A stretch of 64,000 nucleotides of DNA from Aureliella helgolandensis. GTDB lineage: Bacteria > Planctomycetota > Planctomycetia > Pirellulales > Pirellulaceae. Shown here piece by piece: positions 1-8,899 of the stretch. The stretch is taken from assembly GCF_007752135.1 (NCBI RefSeq), contig NZ_CP036298.1, forward strand, positions 310,001-374,000, in the 5' to 3' direction. Under the pieces are notes generated by a model that saw nothing but the letters and a program-made list of their open reading frames with translations, made no database searches and was not told where the DNA came from. Position numbers and translations under genes: made by a program. Every line of letters begins with the position of its first letter. Position 1 is the stretch's first letter.

Positions 1-180
1 GGGCTCAATATGGCGATCGACGACCGTATCATGACACAGGGTCGGCGTGTGAACTTCCAGAATGTCGCGTTGATGGAAGAATTGTCGTAGACGCCAAGTT
101 AATTCACCGCGGCGGCGCAAGACTTCGATAGAAGCCGTTGGTCGCCAGGGTGGATTGATATCTGAAGTCAACAAATTCAT
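1..180 (-). CDS. epmA: EF-P beta-lysylation protein EpmA-like (N-terminal 60 residues, cut by window edge)
   Basis: The minus strand reads from an ATG at 178-180 without a stop to the window edge. The first 60 residues carry a typical EpmA/GenX (PoxA) N-terminus: WRPTAS, then a helix ending RQFFHQRDILEVHTP, followed by LCHDTVVDRHIEP. In class II lysyl-tRNA synthetase folds, and in EpmA in particular, this stretch is the first helix and strand of the catalytic core (RxFFxxRxxLEVxTP). EpmA ligates beta-lysine to elongation factor P. The lack of an anticodon-binding domain before this motif argues for EpmA rather than LysS. The catalytic residues and C-terminus lie outside the window. It is divergent from the T2SF gene that follows. 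Confidence 0.75.
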   Translation of the reverse strand, partial: MNLLTSDINPPWRPTASIEVLRRRGELTWRLRQFFHQRDILEVHTPTLCHDTVVDRHIEP

Positions 181-361
181 GGTGCACAGGTTTCGGCAAG
201 TTCGGGATGGGGAGGAAGCCGCAGACCTAATTCGTGCGACACATACTACAATGGAGAGAGTTGTTCCGCGTTGCACGTACCGTTCGAGGCCGGTTGGTAA
301 TGCTTTAGCTTTCGTAATGTTCGGTCAAGCTGTACAAGTTTTCTAATGCGTTGCACAAAAG

Positions 362-1393
362 GTGAAGATAATGATGAGCCTGGGGGCCTTGGCCGCGTTT
401 TGCCGTCGAATGGGGATCGGCCTCAAAGCGGGAGTCGACATTCTACGCTTGCTTGAGAATGAGACCAAGTCTGGCAATGCCCAGCATCAGCGAGTCATGT
501 CGCGTGTGTTGGAGGAAATTCGAAATGGCAACACTTTCTCGAAAGCCATGTTTCAGGAGAAGCAGTATTTCCCACCACTCCTCATTCAGATGGTCAATGC
601 GAGTGAATTGGGGGGGAGGACCGAGGCCATGTTTGCCTACATGGCAGACTACTATGAGCAGCTCAAGCGGACTCGGGCCCTGTTCCTTAGCAAGATCTCC
701 TGGCCTCTTATCCAACTCTTCATGGCGGTGGGTATTATTGGGCTGGTGATCTTGATCCAGGGATTGCTGACGCCCAATACACCGGGGAGTTATGACGCCT
801 CTGGAGTTGGGCTGCGGGGAGTGAATGGGTTTTTTATCTATTGCTTTGTCGTCAGCAGCTTCTTTGGCGCCGTGAGTCTAGTTGGCTACGGAGTGTGGAA
901 AAATTGGTTCAACTGCCACCGCCTCTTGATGCCTCTGATACAGCGCATTCCGGGCATCGGGACGGCGCTAGTAACGCTGGGGTTGTCGCGTTTGAGCATG
1001 ACCATGTCGATGCTGCTGAACGCCGGGGTTGAAGCGCGTCGTAGCCTGCGCCAAGGATTCCTGTCGACGGGGAATTACTATTTCATTGGTGGTATGGATC
1101 TGGCTGTGGCCGAAGTTGGAAAGGGCTCCAGCTTCGGTGAAGCCTTCACCGCGTCTGGCGTCTTGCCACAAGAGTTTGTCGAAGCGGTGCGGATCGGTGA
1201 ACTTAGTGGCACTGAAACCGAGTCCTTTGATCACCTCGCCGAGCAGTATCGGCAGCGTGCTCAAGCCGCACTGTCGACGATCGCGACGGTCGCAGGGATC
1301 GCGATTTGGATGGGCATTATCCTGTTAATGGCATTCATGATTATTCGCATGGCAATGAGCTATATCAATCTGCTCAACGGATTTTTGCCGTAG
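362..1393 (+). CDS. Type II secretion system F family protein (GspF/PilC-like)
   Basis: The 343-residue protein has the two-repeat T2SSF architecture of inner-membrane platform proteins of type II secretion and type IV pili. The first cytoplasmic repeat covers about residues 8-125 (GIGLKAGVDILRLLE, then FPPLLIQMVNASELGG). Membrane segments lie near 118-140 and 156-180. The second cytoplasmic repeat follows (LSRLSMTMSMLLNAGVEA, then LPQEFVEAVRIGELSGTE), and a last membrane segment lies near 302-332. The reading frame opens with GTG at 362; ATG codons at 371 and 374 are equally possible. At 343 residues it is shorter than classical GspF (about 400), which is usual for stand-alone planctomycete copies. 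No other secretion gene is beside it, so the machine it belongs to cannot be told. Confidence 0.85.
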   Translation: MKIMMSLGALAAFCRRMGIGLKAGVDILRLLENETKSGNAQHQRVMSRVLEEIRNGNTFSKAMFQEKQYFPPLLIQMVNASELGGRTEAMFAYMADYYEQLKRTRALFLSKISWPLIQLFMAVGIIGLVILIQGLLTPNTPGSYDASGVGLRGVNGFFIYCFVVSSFFGAVSLVGYGVWKNWFNCHRLLMPLIQRIPGIGTALVTLGLSRLSMTMSMLLNAGVEARRSLRQGFLSTGNYYFIGGMDLAVAEVGKGSSFGEAFTASGVLPQEFVEAVRIGELSGTETESFDHLAEQYRQRAQAALSTIATVAGIAIWMGIILLMAFMIIRMAMSYINLLNGFLP

Positions 1394-1535
1394 AAAATGG
1401 CGTAGGCAAGTCTCTTTAAACTTGTGAGTTCTGCGACATTGCCGTTGCGTTCGTCCCGGAAATGCCTGTCTTGGAGTGTTGGACCTACGTGGGGGATGGG
1501 GCCAATGCGCACAACGCCAACCCACTCTATTCGCA

Positions 1536-2573
1536 CTAGTAATGCAATTGGAAGGTGATCGGGAGATGGTCCGAGCCAGGAGCGTGGGGCAAGACCTGAC
1601 GATCGGAGATGCTGCACGCGCCTAAGGTTAAGGCATGGTCGATGGGAATGCCCAGTGGTCCTGCCCAACTGGGCCACGAGGGGCAATTTCCGCTTCCAAG
1701 CCGTGAATCTTGAAAGCCCAAGGCTATGAGATTTGCAAAGGAACGGGTCCAGGGAGTGGTGTTCAAATCACCGACCACGCAGATAGGAACACGCTGGGAC
1801 AACGCCCAGTCGCCAAAGGTCGTAAGTTGTCGGTCGCGGTGTTCGACACGACTGACTGGCAGTGGTGAGTAGGTATGCATTCCTATGATTTGCACAGCCG
1901 GCTCCCCAGATGCATCTGGATAGGTGGCAACGATGGCAGGACGTTGTTCGTAGCCCCACAGCTCAACCGTAAGCTGGGCACGCGGGTCGCGACTGAACAA
2001 CGCAATCCCTGATCCATGCCAGCCGGGAAGGGAGCGGTAATTGGAGTAGCGTTCGGCAAGTACAGGCAGTTGCTTGAGGAGACCGGGACGATTCTCGATC
2101 AGGATTAGCAGATCCGGATCTTGCTCTCTCAATACTTGGTCGACTTCCGCCAGCGATTGGTTGACGGTCAGCACGTTCCAGGACATCACGCGGAGCGACC
2201 GCTGTGGGTGCTGCAGGGACGTCGGGTGCGGAAGGTAGAGCGACCAAGGTTGCACGAGTAAGAGTAGGTAGACGCTGGCCATGGCGTTGATCACCAGCGG
2301 GGTTCTGAGGTTTAGGCTGAGTTGCACTGCCATCAGGATTGGTAGTACGCACAGAATATGAAAGGCGAAATGGACCGCTAGTTCGCAGGTTGGCGAGAGT
2401 GGGGCAAGCCATACTAGCGGGAGGTATAGGCATACTCCCGCGGTGCCGAAGTTGGACAAACCACGCAGGATTCTTCTGCCATTGCGCGGCCGCAGCGAGC
2501 GTTGATCTGCAGGTTCGTGCACGGTTTCAGAGGCGAGTGAATCAGGTTGGGTGGTAGGGGGCAGCGGATTCAC
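1536..2573 (-). CDS. Membrane-anchored endonuclease/exonuclease/phosphatase (EEP) family protein
   Basis: The 345-residue protein starts with GTG. Residues about 43-114 hold three hydrophobic segments, so the catalytic domain (from about 127) is membrane tethered, as in the YafD-like EEP group. EEP catalytic motifs are all visible: SWNV (Asn133), ILIEN (Glu160), GMHT (His232), GDLNTTPW (Asp269/Asn271), IDHAL (Asp312/His313) and SDHLPI (Asp335/His336). The family cleaves phosphodiester bonds in nucleic acids, phosphoinositides or similar substrates; the substrate cannot be told from sequence. It is convergent with the T2SF gene and has no operon partner. Confidence 0.85.
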   Translation of the reverse strand: MNPLPPTTQPDSLASETVHEPADQRSLRPRNGRRILRGLSNFGTAGVCLYLPLVWLAPLSPTCELAVHFAFHILCVLPILMAVQLSLNLRTPLVINAMASVYLLLLVQPWSLYLPHPTSLQHPQRSLRVMSWNVLTVNQSLAEVDQVLREQDPDLLILIENRPGLLKQLPVLAERYSNYRSLPGWHGSGIALFSRDPRAQLTVELWGYEQRPAIVATYPDASGEPAVQIIGMHTYSPLPVSRVEHRDRQLTTFGDWALSQRVPICVVGDLNTTPWTRSFANLIALGFQDSRLGSGNCPSWPSWAGPLGIPIDHALTLGACSISDRQVLPHAPGSDHLPITFQLHY

Positions 2574-3136
2574 GCGGTTCAGGTTCCATCATGGTAAGCC
2601 AGCGATTGATCGAGAGTCTCGTGCTTGGAGACCTGATTCTCAATCCTCAAGTCCAGTTCTCAAAGGTTGGTTGAATTCGTTGCACTTTCAATCCCAATCC
2701 TAGCATCGCACCCCGAGTCGAATTGCAGGAGCAGCCAATCCAGCCTCGCTTATCGGGTTGTCGATTCAAGAGCGTACTTGGTTTTACCATGAAGGTAGCA
2801 CTCCCCAATCACCCGGTAGCTGCGAACACACTTCCTTATGCACGCGGCGGGCTGCTATTGCGACAAGCCGTTAAGCCTTAGGGGCGGCAGCGGTGGTGGC
2901 TCAAGCCAGGATAGGTCAGCTCCACTGGAAAAGAAAGGTGGATTCAAGACTGTATCGCGCCCAAGCTGGCCGGGCTAGACGACGCGGGGGCGGCTGAGCT
3001 GCGAGCAACCGAGTGGCTGGATTCTAAAATCTGTCGAGTTCTCTTGGGGGAGCCCGCGCAAGTTGAATAGCGATTAGCTAGACTGGGGAACGTTTGGTAA
3101 CTAAGTGCTCAATCCCACCTTTGGAGTTTTTCAACA
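2574..3136. other. Intergenic region without a supported gene
   Basis: This 563-base stretch lies between a minus-strand gene and a plus-strand gene, so it should hold both promoters. I see no convincing coding frame, RNA gene or repeat in it. Confidence 0.5.
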
Positions 3137-3826
3137 ATGCGTCACCTATCACGCTCCCTGATGGCAGTCGCCATTCTTACTGCCTCGACTATCCTTCATG
3201 CTGACGACGGCTTCAAAGAGATTTTCAACGGCAAGGATCTCACCGGCTGGAAGGGCAATTCGGAGTTGTGGTCCGTAGAAGACGGAGCCATTACCGGTAC
3301 CACCTCGGATGAAAAGAAGCTCAAGTTCAATACCTTCTTGATCTGGGAAGGCGAGGTTGCAGATTTCGTCTTGGAGCTGGACTACAAATTGGGAGCGGAG
3401 GGAAATTCAGGAATCCAGTATCGAAGCAAGGTCCTCAACGAGGAGGATTTCATCGTAGGCGGCTATCAGGCCGATATTGATGCATCGCTGACTTACGCGG
3501 GCATCAACTATGAAGAGAAGGGACGCGGTATTTTAACGCTTCGCGGTGTTCGCACGACCCTTGCGAAGGATGGCACCAAAACCGAAGAAAGTATCGGCGA
3601 TGCCAAAGAGCTGGGAAAGAAGATCCACGGAGAAGACTGGAATCACTACCGCGTGGAAGCCAAGGGCAACAAGCTCAGCCACTACATCAATGACCAGCTG
3701 ATGTCGGAAGTGATCGACAACCAGACCGAAAAGTCCTCTGCCAAAGGTGTGTTGGCCCTCCAAATTCACCAAGGCCCTCCCATGAAGATTCAATTCAAAA
3801 ACATGCGGCTAAAAGTTCTCAAGTAA
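3137..3826 (+). CDS. Secreted DUF1080 (3-keto-disaccharide hydrolase-type) protein
   Basis: The 229-residue protein opens with a signal peptide (hydrophobic to about residue 22, cleavage near ILHADDG). The rest is one DUF1080 domain, recognisable by FKEIFNGKDLTGWKG at the start, the central LELDYKLGAEGNSGIQYRS and the closing LALQIHQGPPMKIQFKNMRL. DUF1080 is a concanavalin-like beta-sandwich that is massively expanded in planctomycetes; some members hydrolyse 3-keto-glycosides, others probably only bind sugar. It stands alone with long gaps on both sides. A second DUF1080 domain is fused to an SGNH hydrolase near 61 kb. Confidence 0.88.
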   Translation: MRHLSRSLMAVAILTASTILHADDGFKEIFNGKDLTGWKGNSELWSVEDGAITGTTSDEKKLKFNTFLIWEGEVADFVLELDYKLGAEGNSGIQYRSKVLNEEDFIVGGYQADIDASLTYAGINYEEKGRGILTLRGVRTTLAKDGTKTEESIGDAKELGKKIHGEDWNHYRVEAKGNKLSHYINDQLMSEVIDNQTEKSSAKGVLALQIHQGPPMKIQFKNMRLKVLK

Positions 3827-4413
3827 GGTTCGCGTGGAAAAGGTCAGCATGGAAAAGTTGGGGGCTACTGCACGTTGCTGCCGGGACAAACATCCCGCTA
3901 GGCATCCCGCCGAGCCCCGTACTCGCCGCCCGCTTCTTTTGATTGGTTTCTTCGAACCAAAGCCGAGACCATCGCAACTCCCCCCACTCGCCCACCAAGC
4001 GGGGTGGAGGGAGCAGGCGGAGGTAGGTGCAGCTGTTTTTCTCAGCTGCCTCTCAACGTCAGCTTGGGGCCGCGCGGCTTGCCAGTCGTAGTGAACTCTG
4101 GCAGAGTGAATCAGCCGTGGTGCGCTCTGTAGCACTTTGCTGCATTCCCCAGGGGATGTTGAGTAACTGCAAACGCATCGTACGATTCACGCGAAAGCTT
4201 TAGTTCTCCTTTTTCGCGCAGTTCGCGGGCAGTACTCCCAAGCTCATCTGCACGGTGCAATTGGAAACCATCCATCGACCGCAGAGAGTCCAGCTGCGGA
4301 CATTGTCACTTGGGAGGTGGGAAGCATTCCTTGACCCGACTCAGACTCGGCGGATGGCATGGGCAGTTTGTTGAACGGTCGGGCAATCGCCACAATGGGC
4401 AGCGAAACGCAGC
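3827..4413. other. Intergenic region with small inverted repeats
   Basis: No coding frame here looks real. Two small hairpins are visible: ttggtt/aaccaa around 3943-3960 and gcagctg/cagctgc at 4029-4035 and 4043-4049 with a T-rich loop. They may serve as transcription ends between the two convergent genes, but neither has a clean downstream T run. Confidence 0.4.
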
Positions 4414-5352
4414 TTATTCGGCGCATTTGCCTACGAACAGCCAGTCGGTGAACGACTCGGAAACGTGCTGGTTGTAGTACTTGACGGGTAGCACATCCAC
4501 TTCCACCATCGTCGACCGCATTGCATCTGCCAGCTGGTCGTTTCCCTCATAGGACCACAGAGCAAGAATTCCGCCGGGGCGCAAGTGTTTTGTCGCCAGC
4601 TTCAATCCAAGAGCCGAATATAGGCCGTGGTCGCTGGAGGATAGTTGGTCCTCGGGCGAATGGTCGACATCAATTAAGATCGCATCCCAGCGGAGCTGGC
4701 TTGGCGCACTCAGTAGCCGCTCGTACACATCCCCCTGCACGACGGTTAGACGAGAGTCGTCTTTGAGCCGTTCCGATAGAGGAATCAGATCGGCGTTCAT
4801 CCAGTCGATGACCTGAGGCAAGAACTCCACCACTTCAACTTTGGTAACGCGGTCCGAATCGAGTGCAGCAGCGGCGGTGTAGCCCAGTCCAAGGCCGCCA
4901 ACAAGTATGTGAAGTTCCTTTCCAGGGACGCGCTCGATCGCGAGTTTAGCCAACGCCTCTTCGGAATCCGTATGTAGACTGCTCATTAAAAATTCGTGAT
5001 TGAGCGTGACTTCCGTCACCCAACGTTGAGGTTCTCGAAGTGTCAGACGCCGGCGCAGGCAGAGGATTCCCAGTTGGGTGTCCTCGTAGGCAAGCACTTC
5101 GAATTTTATGGACATTCGGTCATTTCGTGTTAGAGGTGCGAGCGAGGGCTGTTGGCGCCAGTGTGCCCAATCAACGAGATTCCAAGCCCCCACCCGAATC
5201 GCGTCGCTGATATCGAGCGTGTCGCTGCGCCGCAATTGAGCCGCCAGGCTTCGTTTGCAGGCGCGCCGGCGAGATTGCCTTTTCAGGCGGTTCAACTTTC
5301 CGATAAATGCGGTTGTCACATCGTGGGGAGGATGCTGCCTGAAATGCTCCAT
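4414..5352 (-). CDS. Spermidine-synthase-like (Rossmann methyltransferase fold) protein
   Basis: The C-terminal two thirds match the spermine/spermidine synthase family fold: a glycine-rich nucleotide-binding loop LVGGLGLGYTA, the acidic end of strand 2 (VEVVEFLPQVIDW), GDVYERL, the core DAILIDVDHSPEDQL and LRPGGILALW. Stand-alone proteins of this type are often SAM-dependent methyltransferases or aminopropyltransferases with unknown substrates. The frame is open from 5352 (312 residues), but the first 79 residues are basic and not family-like. An in-frame ATG at 5113-5115 (protein starting MSIKFEVLAYED, 233 residues) gives a more ordinary N-terminus. The longer form would leave only 39 bases to the helicase gene upstream, so both starts remain possible. 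Confidence 0.75.
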   Translation of the reverse strand: MEHFRQHPPHDVTTAFIGKLNRLKRQSRRRACKRSLAAQLRRSDTLDISDAIRVGAWNLVDWAHWRQQPSLAPLTRNDRMSIKFEVLAYEDTQLGILCLRRRLTLREPQRWVTEVTLNHEFLMSSLHTDSEEALAKLAIERVPGKELHILVGGLGLGYTAAAALDSDRVTKVEVVEFLPQVIDWMNADLIPLSERLKDDSRLTVVQGDVYERLLSAPSQLRWDAILIDVDHSPEDQLSSSDHGLYSALGLKLATKHLRPGGILALWSYEGNDQLADAMRSTMVEVDVLPVKYYNQHVSESFTDWLFVGKCAE

Positions 5353-5391
5353 GCCATGGCCACTGCGACTCCACCAGCTTGAGCAGCTCTG

Positions 5392-7506
5392 TCACGATGC
5401 TATCTCCTCGCTTGACGCATCGGAAAATTGACGTGTGGAACAGACGGACTCCAAGAATTCTGTAATTGCGCCACGATGAGTGATTGCAAGCGAGTGCATC
5501 GCGCGAGTCACGGCAATGTACAGCATATGCCGATCAATCGCTTGGTGATAATTGGTTTTCGTGCAGAACGGCACCAGTACCTTATCGAACTCGAGTCCCT
5601 TGGCGAGGTAAGCTGTGGTGATGACAACGCCACTGGCAAAAACTCTGCTCTTTGAGTTCAGCAATGAGACTGTGGTCGTGGACCGAAGGTGTTCGTAGAG
5701 TTCATCGGCTTCCCCCTGGGTTCGGCAAATGATTGCCATCGACTGATATTCGCCTCCGCAGAAATCTTTTACTTGCCCCGCGATGAAATCGAGTTCCTCC
5801 GATTTCTTGCGAAACGAATTGAACGTGGGCTCCTCCCCGTGCCGCGCAATTGGTTCCAGGTCGGGGTTGTTCAGAATTGCTTGGGCAACTTGCGTGATTT
5901 GAGAAGTCGATCGGTAGCTCTTGCGCATGTAAACGCAGAGCGATTCGGGCAGGATATCTCGTATGGCTTCTGCATGAGAGGAGCTGAGTGGATTGACTGA
6001 TTGATTGCGATCGCCGAGCACCGTTTTTTTGCAGGGGTAGAGTTGGGAAAGGACTCGATATTGTAGGGGACTGTAGTCCTGCATCTCGTCCACCACCAAG
6101 TGCTTGACCGCTGCATTGGGAGTGGTGTTCGACAGTTGCAATTTCATGTAGATCAGTGGATAGACGTCGGCATACTCCAACGAGCCCTTGGGACCGATCT
6201 TGAACAAATCTGCTTTGCCACTCCATTCGTAGAAGCCCTTGTAGAGTTTCTTCAGATCGGTCTCGCCCATCATGGCCTTGAGCTGTGCTCGCAGTTCGGC
6301 CCGCTGTTTGTTTTCGATGACCTTCTGGTGGTTCAACTTGATCTGCTCCACAATGGCCGCAGTTACTCCGTTGAGTTGTTCGTTGAAAGGTTGGTTCTGT
6401 CTTCGCTGAAAGTGCCTTCGGACATCTTCGGCCGAGACGGAATAAACGCTCACTTTGACACCTTTTGAGCTGACGTTCGACTTTCGCAGACTGTCGACGT
6501 AGCGGTCGAAGTCGGCCAGGAAATCGGTGCTGGCCTTGTAGCGTACACGTTCCGCAAAGGCTGTATCCTTGCCTCGCAACAATACTTGGATTTGCTCGCC
6601 GAACGATTGGAAGTTGAATTTCGACTCCAGCAGCACGTCCGCTAAAACTTCCATCGTGGTTTCGCTGATCATCTCTTCGCCAAGCTCTGGCAACACCTGC
6701 GAGATATAATGCGCGAATACATTATTGGGTGAGATGATTAAAATGTCTTGCGAGCTAATCGTGTCTTTGTATTTGTAGAGCAGGTACGCAATGCGGTGCA
6801 TGGCGATCGAAGTTTTTCCCGACCCTGCTGCGCCTTGGATGATCATCGTATGCGCATCATCGTTTCGGATGATCGCGTTCTGATCACGTTGAATCGTTGC
6901 GACAATCGTCTTCAGCTTGGTGTCCGACGCTCGGCTTAACTCTTCTTGCAACACATTGTCGAGAATGTTGAGCGACGATTCGAGCATGAAGCGGAATTGC
7001 TGTTTTTCGATACGATACTGGCGTTTGAGATTGATTTGCGCCTCGATTTGACCATCTGGAGCATCGTAGTACCCGTCCCCGAGTTCGAAGTCGTAGAATA
7101 AGCTGGAAATCGGTGCTCGCCAGTCATGGATGAACTGCCGATCCGCATCCTCGCTGAAGGAGTGAACTCCGATGTAGAGCGGCTTGCCACTAGGGTGTTC
7201 AACGGATTGAATGTCAATTCTGCCGAAATACGGAGATTCAATCAGTCGCTCAAGTCGCTTTTGCTGTTCGACCGAAAATTCGCCGACGCGCGACGCCATG
7301 TTCGCAGCCTGACGCAGATTCGCCTTATCGACATGGTCTAGATCACGTATCTGGTCTTGCAGCTGTTGTTTGATTTGGATCATTTCAGCATGACGGGCAG
7401 CCACGTCAGCCCGCAGGTTCCTATAGGTTTCCTTGAGCCGAGCTGTAATGGACTGATGAAGTTGGCGCTCTTCCGCTTCGGTGCGATATTGTATTTCAAG
7501 GTTCAT
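5392..7506 (-). CDS. helD: HelD-like superfamily 1 helicase (RNA polymerase-associated)
   Basis: The 704-residue protein belongs to the HelD/UvrD-like SF1 group. The N-terminal 60 residues form a charged coiled coil (LHQSITARLKETYRNLR onward), as in the HelD arm that enters the RNA polymerase secondary channel. The HelD hallmark DWRAPISSLFY lies at 128-138, Walker A GAAGSGKT at 225-232, Walker B VVDEMQD at 471-477, motif III GDRNQSVNP near 498 and a C-terminal motif VTRAMHSLAIT. HelD removes stalled RNA polymerase from DNA by ATP hydrolysis. It is best studied in Firmicutes and Actinobacteria, and is less common in this kind of genome. A general DNA helicase IV-like role is the alternative. 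Confidence 0.82.
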   Translation of the reverse strand: MNLEIQYRTEAEERQLHQSITARLKETYRNLRADVAARHAEMIQIKQQLQDQIRDLDHVDKANLRQAANMASRVGEFSVEQQKRLERLIESPYFGRIDIQSVEHPSGKPLYIGVHSFSEDADRQFIHDWRAPISSLFYDFELGDGYYDAPDGQIEAQINLKRQYRIEKQQFRFMLESSLNILDNVLQEELSRASDTKLKTIVATIQRDQNAIIRNDDAHTMIIQGAAGSGKTSIAMHRIAYLLYKYKDTISSQDILIISPNNVFAHYISQVLPELGEEMISETTMEVLADVLLESKFNFQSFGEQIQVLLRGKDTAFAERVRYKASTDFLADFDRYVDSLRKSNVSSKGVKVSVYSVSAEDVRRHFQRRQNQPFNEQLNGVTAAIVEQIKLNHQKVIENKQRAELRAQLKAMMGETDLKKLYKGFYEWSGKADLFKIGPKGSLEYADVYPLIYMKLQLSNTTPNAAVKHLVVDEMQDYSPLQYRVLSQLYPCKKTVLGDRNQSVNPLSSSHAEAIRDILPESLCVYMRKSYRSTSQITQVAQAILNNPDLEPIARHGEEPTFNSFRKKSEELDFIAGQVKDFCGGEYQSMAIICRTQGEADELYEHLRSTTTVSLLNSKSRVFASGVVITTAYLAKGLEFDKVLVPFCTKTNYHQAIDRHMLYIAVTRAMHSLAITHRGAITEFLESVCSTRQFSDASSEEIAS

Positions 7507-7611
7507 GGGGTGAGAGTTTCAATCGAACGGAATACGGTGCTGGTTTGGAAGTGGATCGTTATTGGCAAATCTAGCTAGCAATTCCCGGAACTGAGCTTGA
7601 GCCCCTGCGGC

Positions 7612-7782
7612 CTAGGACTGCAATAGAGTCTCTAACTCCAACCTTGCGTCACCAAGCTCCTTCTCAACTTTCTCGATCTCATCAGGTTCATCGGCTTGTG
7701 ATTTGACGCACGCCAAGACCTTTTGCAGCTTCTGAATGCGTTGCCTTAAGATGCCAACTCTCTTTTGTGTCTTCTTATCCAT
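7612..7782 (-). CDS. Small coiled-coil protein, 56 residues
   Basis: The minus strand reads from ATG at 7780-7782 to a TAG at 7612-7614. The product is extremely charged, starts MDKKTQKRVGILRQRIQKLQ and continues through a long helix with EIEKVEKELGDARLELETLL. The spacing of leucine and other hydrophobic residues fits one antiparallel or dimeric coiled coil. Short MDKKTKKRI-type proteins of this kind are annotated as hypothetical in several planctomycetes and proteobacteria. The function is unknown. It lies upstream of and in the same direction as the HelD-like gene, with a gap of 105 bases, so co-transcription is possible. Confidence 0.65.
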   Translation of the reverse strand: MDKKTQKRVGILRQRIQKLQKVLACVKSQADEPDEIEKVEKELGDARLELETLLQS

Positions 7783-8316
7783 GGAGAGGACCTCGACTCG
7801 ATATACCCATACAACTGGAACTGCAAGAAATTCGCTAGCAACTTAGGGACGCAGTGCGGCTGGCGAGATGGTGTCCGTACGCTCAGAGAAAACGCTGGAA
7901 AAGCTAACCAGCGAGTGGAATAAGAGCGTCGAGAGAGTATTGGCTAGGGTGGACACATGCTTGAAAATGTAACCCAATCTGGGTGGTTCTGCAAGATACA
8001 GCATGCGCCAGTCAGGCTTGTCCCCGCCAAGCCGCCACGGTGAAGTCCCGCAAAACGCATTTGCTGAGAGAGGGCAACTGCGTGGGAAGCGATACGGGAT
8101 TCGGAGGTGAGCGGAGATGGAATCCATTCGTTCCCATCTACGTTGACCGCTAAGATCGATAATCCGATGCCGCCAGCGAAGATGCGGCCGCGTCGTTAGG
8201 CGTGACGCGGACCAATGGCGACAACCAGCACTTGCAATCGATCTGCTGGCTCAGATTCGTCGACAGGTCTATCCCCATGCATCGACGGCAGGCAATCGGA
8301 ATGCTCCTGCCGAGTA
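7783..8316. other. Region without a confident gene
   Basis: A 94-codon minus frame (7843-8127) and short frames near 8150-8400 are open here, but their products are Pro/Ser-rich with no family features and no good start context. I treat the stretch as non-coding or as decayed sequence. Confidence 0.4.
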
Positions 8317-8538
8317 CTATGCTGCATCGGGATGGCATTGCTTCCAATGTCGGATGGCTGGCTTGATTTCACGCATGGCAATCCAGTGACCATGCGTCTT
8401 GCTTGTACTCGATAAAAGTGTGTCTGGATTTACATGGCCTTTTTCAATGCGTTGTAGCAACTCATTTTCGTTAATCGGCCCCACTCTCTTATGCTTGTAA
8501 AAGAATCCACTCTGCAAAAAATACCAATCGGCTGACAT
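8317..8538 (-). CDS. Small GYF-like (DUF4339) domain protein
   Basis: The 73-residue protein matches the GYF_2/DUF4339 pattern over nearly its full length: an opening WYFLQ aromatic strand, VGPINENELLQRIEKGHVNPDTLL in the middle (the GPxxxxEL...G.i.pdTLv consensus) and a closing HWIAMREI. GYF-type domains bind proline-rich peptides, and DUF4339 copies usually sit on membrane proteins; this one has no membrane segment. The partner is unknown. It stands alone, with a starting ATG at 8536-8538. Confidence 0.7.
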   Translation of the reverse strand: MSADWYFLQSGFFYKHKRVGPINENELLQRIEKGHVNPDTLLSSTSKTHGHWIAMREIKPAIRHWKQCHPDAA

Positions 8539-8899
8539 GTCTATTTCTCCCTGGCTAGTGCAGGCACTGTTTCAGTTGGGCGGGAGTACTGCCATGTACA
8601 AGTTAAACGTACTTGCAATCTAAGACGTGCGGGACGTCCTTCGTTGTTGCGCAAGGCCGATCCGGCCGCGACTGTAGCGTGGCCCGGCCGCGCGTCGGAT
8701 CTGACCTTTACTTATTGCTGTACCAACCAGTGTTGCATTATTGGGGGGAGGAAAGCAAGAAGTAAATTTCAGAAATCGCAGAGGCGGTGTACATGGGTTC
8801 ATTGGTCGCAGCCGCTACGGGCGCGGTCAGCGTGCTTAGGTAATACAACCACGTTGGCCGCCGTTCCGGTCGCAGGTTGGCGTAGATATGTCCAAATTA
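8539..8899. other. Intergenic region without a supported gene
   Basis: About 360 bases between the MATE exporter end and the GYF-like gene start. It must hold the promoter of the small gene. No convincing frame or RNA is visible. Confidence 0.4.

Noticed and set aside
155-346. Short plus-strand frame between the EpmA-like and T2SF genes
   Set aside because: Its start lies inside the EpmA-like gene on the other strand, and the product has no family features.
3834-4091. 85-codon plus frame behind the DUF1080 gene
   Set aside because: Basic, low-complexity product overlapping hairpins; the antisense frame is equally open.
7843-8127. 94-codon minus frame
   Set aside because: Pro/Ser-rich product with no motif and no good ribosome site. 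A 34-codon plus frame in the same place looks equally weak.
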